A stretch of DNA of 40,280 bases from Condylostoma magnum. Lineage: Eukaryota; Ciliophora; Heterotrichea; Heterotrichida; Condylostomatidae. The DNA is taken from positions 1 to 40,280 of the forward strand of contig CAKKTI010000174.1 of assembly GCA_920105805.1 (NCBI GenBank), written 5' to 3'. The notes beneath the pieces are model-generated. The model had not been told where the DNA came from, did no database searches, and worked only from the letters and a program-made list of their open reading frames with translations. Of this stretch, positions 33,057 through 40,280 are shown piece by piece. Made by a program: the position numbers and the translations under genes. Position 1 is the stretch's first letter; every line of letters starts with the position of its first letter.

Positions 33057-36000
33057 CTAACCTTCCCTTGCCTCATTTAATTTTAGCTTCATCGATGAAA
33101 TCTGATTTGTTACTAGTAAACTGAGCTGTTTGGTCAACTAATCACTCATTTTATTCTGCTATTGGGCCAACATACTTAATTGTTTTGTTTTGATATACGA
33201 CTATAGGGCCATTTTTCTCATACCTTTGAGCTTAAGCTGAGTTGGATCTACTTAATTCTCAAAATAATCGTCTTCTACGCATATTCCAAGGTATCTCATG
33301 TCTGACTTCTCCCTATTCCACCAATTAGTTATTTCAAACTCAAAAATTATATGAGCTAGGGACTGATAGTCTAAAATAGTCGACTTTGATTAACTTTTTT
33401 CGAAAGTGTTGCCCATTATAGCAACTATTATACTCATCATTAAAACAAATAGGACGAAGGTTGAGTATATAAACCAAATCCATTAGAAGTTTTACAGTTC
33501 TGGTACATCCCATTCTCCAAATATTGTAATCCATCCTAGTTTAAGGGATGGAAGTAGCTCTTCTTTTGAGTTGTATTTAGTGAATTAAACAAGTAAGCAT
33601 GCACTGCTTATTATAGTGAAAATCAAGATGATGGAAAAAGCCATCATATCCTTAATGATAACCATGAGGAGTCTTATAAAGTGCCGTAAAATCGAGAAAT
33701 TTCTTAAATAAAATATTCCACGGACCAAGGTGATTGTTATAGCGATATACATGAATATATACCTAGCCAAGTACACATCATTTTCAATCATTATAACACT
33801 GAAGTACACTGATATAATGGCTACACAGTCTAAAATATTATCCAGTTCTTTGAAATACTAATCAGGCTTCCCTCTCAGCTCCATAAGTTCTCTTAGCATT
33901 ACAAATGAGTTCAGAATAATAATAGAAACCATAGGAATGTAATTATCTTACAGTTGGTAATAAAAAACCAGAGATCCTATGAGCAAAAACTACATAATCA
34001 TCTAAACCAGTGCTAGTCATTTTAACTATTTTCACTTATAAGCTAAAATGGCCTAAATATACTCAGTCTCAAAAATCTTGTCATTTGGTGTTTCCAGCAA
34101 ACTTTCAATGAAGTTTAAACTGGCATTAGATCCAATAACAGTATTCAGATGCATTTTGCTAAGCTTAAAGATAATCCTATCATCCGTTTTAGTCTATTCT
34201 GGTAGAATATAATCATTTGGATTGATCTTAGGCGAGTACTGAGCTTGAAGCACCGGTGTTCTAGTTATTGGATGTCCGAAGCTCGGGACTTATCCATAAC
34301 TAGGAGTTGTGAAGCTTGCATCGTAGAATAGATTCAAGTTCTTTAGTTTTAACCTGTTTAGTTCCGGCAGATCATTTTCTAGTTATATGAAAATATAAGG
34401 CTGTTCTATTGACTGTCTTTCCGCAATGAAGAAGAGAATCATGTCGATAAACTGAGTGTCTTTGTATTTCATTGTAATTTGCATAGGTGATACTTCCTAA
34501 CTTGATCTGAGATATTTTGTATTAGATTCTACAGCCGCTCTATAGTTTTTCATGTCAAAATTACAAGTGTAATAGTGAAGCAGATTGATGGTCTCAGGGA
34601 GTATAATGTGCTGAGATAACATAGTAACATGCTCTACTTTGTTTGATTTTAAGGCAGAATGTGCGTATATTAAGAAAATATTAGCATATGAATGCGGTAG
34701 TATCATTCTATGCGTTTATTTTGCAGGGTTGAGGACCTGGACTACATCAGTTTGATTGTAGAAGTATATGAAATCTGTGGTTAAAAACAGTCCTTAAGGA
34801 TTTATGGATAACTAATCACTTACAATTTTAGTTTTATCCGTTAAGCTTCACACAAACAGATTAGGTAAGTTTCCTTAGGAGTTGTTCTATGACGATATGC
34901 TAAATGCTAGTTTTCCATCATCAGAGGTAGCTAGATCACTTTAAGGGAATCCCTGAGAGTCGTAGATATACCGTAAAGAATTGTAGATAAGACTTCATTC
35001 ACTCATATATCCAGACTAGCAAATCGTAAGAAGCCTAGTTCCATCACTTATTAAGCAGAGTTTTGTAATAGGCATGGTATGCAGATTCAGATACACCGGC
35101 TAGGCTTCCTTCGTGCTAGAGTATATCAATATATCCCCGTTTTCAAGTCCTAAGAAGATTTGCTGTTTACTTAAAAGAGCACTGGTTATTGGGCATCCTG
35201 GCTTAGGGAAGGTGTTAATGATTCTTAAGTCTAACTTTTTAACTAAACATATAATCTACTCAATATCTATCACAAGAATTTGATCCTCGCATATTTTTAT
35301 ATGAGAAATTTCAAAATTACCCAGATCAGCTTCATAGAAATCTTCGTATAGAATCGAGTACCGTACTATTTTACCATCTTTTGTCCCCAACACAATGAAT
35401 TTTCCAATTTCATCAGTTTCCCCAACTGTTATTTAATATCCCTACAGAGAAACAGACTTTCTTATAGTCAAATCCTTCATGTCGTATAAAGCAATTTCAT
35501 CCTTCATCAGAACATACAGTATTTAGTTTTCCTTGTCCTCATACAAGATTTGCTTAATATTACTAACATCATTCTTTATAGATTTCCGCTCAAACGGGCT
35601 ATCCAAGCACAAAGCAATCACATTTCCTTCAAGGCCTCCAGCTAATAAGGAATTACTTAATCTGTCATATGCCAAAAACAGTACAGTATTTACAAACTCA
35701 TCAAGTTTAAGCAGGATTTAATTACTTTCTAGGTTTAAAATGAAGAAAAATCCCTTATTTCCAGTTACAAATCCTAGCTTCCCTTACCTGTCAACTTTGA
35801 TATTAGTAGGGAAAGACGGTAAATTTTGATAGGTATAGGCCAAGTAGTTCTGATTAATGTCCCATACTTTAATAGTGCAATCCATAGCCCCTGACAGAAT
35901 CCAGTTTGACTGATACGCAGAGCCAAGACAGGTGATCGGTTCAGTATGATAGCAATGTTTATTTAAAAACACACAGGTTAAAGAGCTGTATAGATATATG

Positions 36001-36575
36001 GTATTGTCACTGCATCCTACCATTATAAACTACTGTCTTGGTAAGAACATTACTGTAATTACTTAACAGTCTTATTGAGAAGCTTAAGTATCTCCCACTC
36101 TAGCTTCACATCTGAGCTCACTTTTATAAAAATCCCATACTTTCAGTACGTTGTCCTCACTTGCTGTTACCATAGTAAATCTTCTGAGATCCATTGCTCT
36201 TATAGTACTGTCATGCTAGCCGAAAACCTCTTATGTATCTGGATCACTTATTTTCCTGTAGAATATTGAATTACTACGCCCTGTGTATACAACTCATTGC
36301 TCTTTTCAGTCAATTTGGCAATTGTATACATATTCTAAGTCTATTTAGCATTAGTTTAATACCTGAAATTGGGGATAAGAGTAAATAATCATCATCTACT
36401 TCGCAAAAACAATAGCATAGTTTTTAGAAATTGCTCCACTTTAAGCAGTAGATTTAACATTAATCCTCTTCACAGGATCTTGTAACAAATTTGTGAGCTA
36501 CACCAACTGCTTCTTCTCCTTAAAAGTGTTTGGCAGGGTCCTCTACCCCACTAAAGTTGTCCTACTATACTCCAT
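33057..36575 (-). CDS. WD40-repeat protein fused to a six-helix TRP-like ion channel domain
   Basis: 1,172 residues. The first 750 or so are WD40 blades, for example HDSTIRAMDL...LKVWDFY and ITCLGSAY...GAMDCTIKVWDI, probably two propellers. A linker follows, then six helices from about residue 855: ALVQMIMQFLLIGSLVFYY, MVSIIILNSFVML, CVAIISVYFSVIMI, YIFMYIAITITLVRGIFYL, then MMAFSIILIFTIISSACLLV, a pore-like LGWITIFGEWDVPE, and WFIYSTFVLFVLMMSIIVAI ending IMGNTFEKS. The S5-pore-S6 arrangement and the short helix after S6 resemble TRP/polycystin channels. Inferred: a cation channel with a cytoplasmic propeller as sensor or scaffold. Two in-frame stops lie close together (TAG 33059-33057 and TAA 33053-33051); either may end it. 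The start is 17 bp from the divergent UBE2W start. Confidence 0.8.
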
Positions 36576-36592
36576 ATTTTCCCAAAATAATA
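36576..36592. promoter_or_regulatory. 17-bp divergent promoter region, channel / UBE2W
   Basis: Seventeen bases (ATTTTCCCAAAATAATA) separate the start codon of the WD40-channel gene on the minus strand from the UBE2W start on the plus strand. The length is the same as at 21874-21890. A shared bidirectional promoter with minimal leaders is inferred. Confidence 0.5.
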
Positions 36593-37051
36593 ATGCTGAG
36601 CCGTGCTTTAAGAAGACTAGAAAGAGAAACCGAAGAACTAAGAAATAACTATTCTGATACCTTCTATTTAGAACTAGGAAACAATGGCTAAAACTAATTA
36701 GAATGGTATATTTCATTTACATGTCCGGAAGGAACGGTGTATTCTGGGGAGAGATATACACTTTAATTTAAATTTGATGAGAACTATCCTATAGAGGCCC
36801 CTGAAGTAATCTTCCATTAAAATTCTCCAGACCACGAGCATGTATACAGCAATGGTTACATTTGCCTATCTATCTTATATGATGACTGGTCTCCTAGTTT
36901 AAGAGTGAGCTCTGTGGTATTAAGTATTCTATCAATGCTTGGAAGTGCAGATTAAAAATCCCGGCCAAGTAACGATTCATCATTTGCAAGAATGGCAAAT
37001 GGCAGAAGTCCTAAGTCTTTTAATTGGGTTTTTGACGACTTACAATGCTAG
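36593..37051 (+). CDS. UBE2W: UBE2W-type ubiquitin-conjugating enzyme E2
   Basis: 152 residues (human UBE2W 151). The active site region reads HEHVYSNGYICLSILYDDWS, with catalytic Cys91 at the same residue number as in human UBE2W, and a His (HVYSNG) in place of the usual E2 HPN. It continues SVVLSILSMLGSADQKSRPSND (human 'SVCLSIISMLSSCKEKRRPPDN') and ends FNWVFDDLQC, like the human 'TKWWYHDDTC', directly before TAG 37049-37051. UBE2W transfers ubiquitin to the alpha-amino group of substrate N-termini, and the family-specific C-terminus that supports this is present. One TAA sits inside the conserved LSMLGSADQ segment and must be read as Gln. Its 3' end faces the kelch gene, 24 bp away. Confidence 0.92.
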
Positions 37052-37075
37052 TTAAGTTATTAATTTAAAGCTATA

Positions 37076-40000
37076 CTAATCTTTTTTATCCTTGTTGCTT
37101 GAAGTAGAGCCGGAATTATCTGTAGTCTTTTCATCTATTATGTATTACAGTCTTTCTTCCTGAGATAGGAGATTTGCAAATTCCTGGATTTGTTTCTCTA
37201 TCTTTTTATTCTATTACTGCTCTTTTTATCTTATGAGGTATTTAAACCAATGCTTCTCGATAAAGCGCATTATTCCTGAAATTGTGCCCATTATGCCAAA
37301 AATTGAGCCTAATAAGGCTTAGAGGTAAATTATTGGTGTTTGATTGGTAAGTCTTTAAGTAAGTAATGCGAATTCTGCTAGTTATATGTTGATTTATAGA
37401 TACAGGAATTTAGTGTATATTAATTCCTCTGTTCTATATTCACTTCCAATAACAGCTTCTTGATTTATAGAAATATGGTAGCCATATCCCTCCTCTTTCT
37501 ATGTATTTTACTATTATAAAAACTTAGAGGGAATTGCTTGGAAATAAGCCTGGGTAGGCATATGTCCTACAAAAACATGCTCTGTACTTGGTAAAATGTC
37601 TTAGCCAATAGTAGACATTTCATTAGGAATAGAAGAAGTAGATGTTACATTAACAAATATCTCAGTAGCATATGACAACTCCTCTTGGAATGCAAAATCT
37701 ACATATTAATAAGTTTACAGTTTTACATCCCTACACCTAAATGTCAAATTGCATACAGTTTCAATCTTACTGCAAGTTGTTTCACACACGAAATTTTGCA
37801 TAGCTGGGGAAGCTACACTTATTTGAGAGGAGCACTTATTGTTTTCTATTGCACACTGGGCTCCGTAGTTAGTTAAAGAAAGTGTAATTATAAGTTCCTC
37901 TGATGTTACTTTATCAAGATCTTACATCGTAATTGTAGGAATCAAAGCTTTATCTTCAAAAATATTATTATCTACAAACTATAAAGTATTAATTCCAAGA
38001 AACATAAGAGCTGCAATAAAAAATATGACAGAGAATAATCCTCCTATTGAGGTTTTTTTTATTCACATCTTCTTTCCTATTATATGATTATGCAGTTTTA
38101 TGAATGTATCTATTATGTATATGTTATTTCTTATTTTGCCAATAGAGATATATAGAATCACTAAAATAAGGATAACCAGCCCGGCTATTAGCTATATAAA
38201 TAATATATCCTCTTATACTCTTTCAGTATTAGGTTCAAATTCATTCGGTTATATAGAAAGTAATTTAGTAGATGACAATTAATTTACAGGTTGAATTGAT
38301 CCTATACTGCAGTACTGCCTATAAATACAGTTATAACATCGGAACATTCCTTCCTAAGGTGCAAAAGTATCATCAGGGCACATGTAACATTAACTATCAG
38401 ATATAGATCCTTAGTCGCCATTGTAGAATCCAGGATTGCATTTAACACACGCATCAGAGTCTATTTAAGAGTTATAGGACCCAGCTTAGCAGAAAATACA
38501 CTGATCTAATTCCTTATAAGTTCCTGGACTACATCCAATAACCGGCTTATCCTAGCAATTCTCACACGGGTCCGTTGTTACTCTATAAAAATAATTATTA
38601 GTAGATTCTTACCGCATTACCGGCCCAAAAGAATCAGCTCCTCCGAAAATATATACATAATTATGTAAATAACATGCAGAATGTGAGTAAGCTGGCTCAT
38701 ATAAACTTCCCAGCTGCAGTAGTTCCTTAGTTTTTATATTAATTGCAAATACATTTTTCTTACTCCTTAGATTCCATACTTATCCTCCTATGGTATAAAT
38801 TCAGTCTTTAATTTTAAAAGAAGCAGCCATTGAACGACTTGTAGCCTCGCTGAATTTAGGATCTACTAAGACTTCCCAGAAAACCTTATCATAATTGTAG
38901 CGGTATACTCCATTTTAGGGAGTCTCACTTACTGTTTCACCATAAAACACATAGAAAATCTAATCTCCATTTTCATCAATTTCAGCTTTGCAGGAAGCGT
39001 ATGCTAAGGGAGGAGGAGAGTTTATTTTTTCTTCTAAGCGGGTAAAAGTCTAGGTCTGTATATCAAAAGCCCAAAGCTCGTCATTATACCCTGTGTACGT
39101 AATTCCGCCGTATATGAAAATAATATTGTTTGAGAAGGAAATGCAGGGAGATCTACGTTCTTATGGGCCTTCAGCTAAAATCTATTCCCATTCACCTCCA
39201 TAGCTGCTTTTGTACTAGTAGAACAGCTTTACTATTCCATCTTCATTTATTCCTCCAAAAAGGAAAATTGAGTCTCCTGAGCTAGTATAGCCCATTTAGG
39301 ATAACTCTCCAGGACTGTTTTGAAGCTCTTATTTTGACCAAAAGCTTCTCTAAAAGTCGTAAGATCAGAAATCTCCTAGATATTATCCAGTTTCTTGTTA
39401 ACCTCCATATAAAACTATTTTGTTATTCAGAGGCAATAACGCTGAGAATTTTCGGGGGAGGGGAGCCTCAAAATCACCTGTTTCTCGTATTAATACGTGG
39501 TCATCTAGGTTCAAAATCATTATATCGTTTTTAAATCCATTAATAGTAAATCCTCCATAAATATACAGCAAATTATCTACTAAAGTATATCCAAATCCAT
39601 TTCTCTTCTGAATTTGTAGGTCTACTTCCGTATTTATCTCTACCTTTTCCCAGCTATCCCAAGTATTATAATCAATTCTTCACAAATCATCTAAATCCTA
39701 AACTTCTAAATCCGAGTATCCGAATAATACATAGAAATAGCCATTATAATGAAATTGTCCATGCCGATACCTTGTTTTCGGTTTTATTTCCACTGTATAA
39801 AGCTTACAATTTTAAGTAGGGTTGAACCAAGTTTGACTAACAGTGTCATAATAAAATACTTGGTTAAAATTCTCGTCATTTACACCGTCTCTCCCTCCAA
39901 ATACAATAAGCTTATCATCTAAGCACGTGAATCGATGATCCTTCCTAGCAATTGGAGCATTTTCCTATTGTATCAAATTCCAAGTATTAGTCTAAAAATC

Positions 40001-40280
40001 AAATTAATGAAATCAGTCAACCAATCCAAAGAATGTCTCGCCACTATGTATGTAGAAAAAATCATTTGATTACTAGTAGCATCCTGCTAGCCCTACATAA
40101 GAACTAACCATTCCTTGATAGTCTACTCGCTGCCAATTTAAAGAATATGTATCAAATTTCCACAGTGTTCCTTGAGGGCCCTTTTGACTTTATCCTCCAA
40201 ATACTCAGATGTTGTTTTGTCTAATAAAAGCTAATCCATGATTAAAGGCATCTGCCTCAGCTAGCGATGTAGAACTTAAC
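37076..40280 (-). CDS. Kelch-repeat, cysteine-rich three-helix membrane protein (5' end beyond window)
   Basis: 1,067 residues are visible; the N-terminus lies outside the right edge. About the first 560 are kelch repeats (IWVFGGQ, LIVFGGRD, LLYIYGGFT, IFLFGGINEDG, IYTIGGQVWN, VYIFGGAD), forming a beta propeller. A Cys-rich stalk of GxYxxxxxxCxxC modules follows (CSPGTYKELDQCIFC, CNPGFYNGDQG). Then come a helix (LIAGLVILILVILYISI), a short basic loop, a second helix (GGLFSVIFFIAALMFLGI), another extracellular Cys domain, a third helix (ALLGSIFGIMGTISGIM) and a Gln/Glu coiled-coil tail ending NKDKKD at TAG 37078-37076. Topology is inferred from the helices, with kelch and both Cys regions outside the cell. 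I know of no named family with this exact order. A surface adhesion or sensing role is a guess. Confidence 0.8.

Noticed and set aside
1-40280. Karyorelictid code (Loxodes/Parduczia type) with TGA as the only stop
   Set aside because: IFT139, UBE2W and the aminotransferase end precisely at TAG where their families end; reading on to the next TGA would run into opposing genes.
1-40280. A field of pseudogenes full of stop codons
   Set aside because: The 'stops' fall only at Gln and Trp positions of conserved motifs, catalytic residues are intact, and full-length frames such as IFT139 (1,309 codons) contain no frameshift.
1-40280. tRNA or rRNA genes, CRISPR arrays, transposons, telomere ends
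   Set aside because: I saw no cloverleaf with CCA-side symmetry, no rRNA-like GC-rich block, no spaced repeats, no transposase motif, no terminal inverted repeats and no C4A-type or CCCTAACA-type terminal repeats.

Overview
Organism. This looks like macronuclear-type DNA of a ciliate that gives all three stop codons an amino-acid meaning. Conserved proteins only read through if in-frame TAA and TAG are glutamine and TGA is tryptophan. Yet several of those genes end, exactly where the family's C-terminus lies, at a TAG, TAA or TGA. That is the Condylostoma-type ambiguous code (NCBI table 28), in which position decides between sense and stop. A heterotrich related to Condylostoma is the best guess. 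A karyorelictid code, where only UGA stops, does not fit, because the IFT139, UBE2W and aminotransferase genes end at TAG. The DNA is AT-rich and gene-dense, I found no intron that must be removed, and neither end of the window shows a telomere repeat.

Layout. 1-90 is probably the tail of an upstream gene. 588-4757 and 5745-9209 (+) are two related, very large cysteine-rich multi-pass membrane proteins. A small ER-type membrane thioredoxin (9562-10143, +) follows. A minus-strand block then holds a disordered basic protein (10193-10984), a CCDC112-like coiled coil (11122-12498), a lipid-anchored CDPK-like kinase (12523-13908), a small ORF (14162-14413) and an AIFM2/FSP1-like flavoprotein (14410-15444). 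The flavoprotein is divergent from PAF1 (15449-16555, +). Next come a tyrosine-aminotransferase-like enzyme (16731-17939, +), IFT139/TTC21B (17944-21873, -), an unknown 136-residue protein (21891-22301, +), an EF-hand protein (22316-23656, -) and a reduced RNPS1 (23917-24276, +). A third cysteine-rich membrane paralogue with internal 144-bp repeats (25461-29495, -) follows, then DRC8/EFCAB2 (29626-30165, +), casein kinase 1 (30224-31369, -), a single-C2 protein (32673-33050, +), a WD40 plus six-TM channel-like fusion (33057-36575, -), the E2 enzyme UBE2W (36593-37051, +) and a kelch/cysteine-rich membrane protein that runs off the right edge (37076-40280, -).

How it fits together. Most entries are ordinary ciliate housekeeping, signalling and cilium genes (IFT139, DRC8, CCDC112), with an expanded family of furin-like-repeat membrane proteins. 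The notable features are the code and the packing. Start codons of divergent genes lie 4 or 17 bp apart, and stop codons of convergent genes lie about 0-14 bp apart in three cases. Untranslated regions must be tiny or must overlap the neighbouring gene. This suits a code in which a stop codon may be recognised by its nearness to the poly(A) tail. In the larger AT-rich gaps every frame is open under this code, so ORF length proves nothing there and I have left them mostly unassigned.
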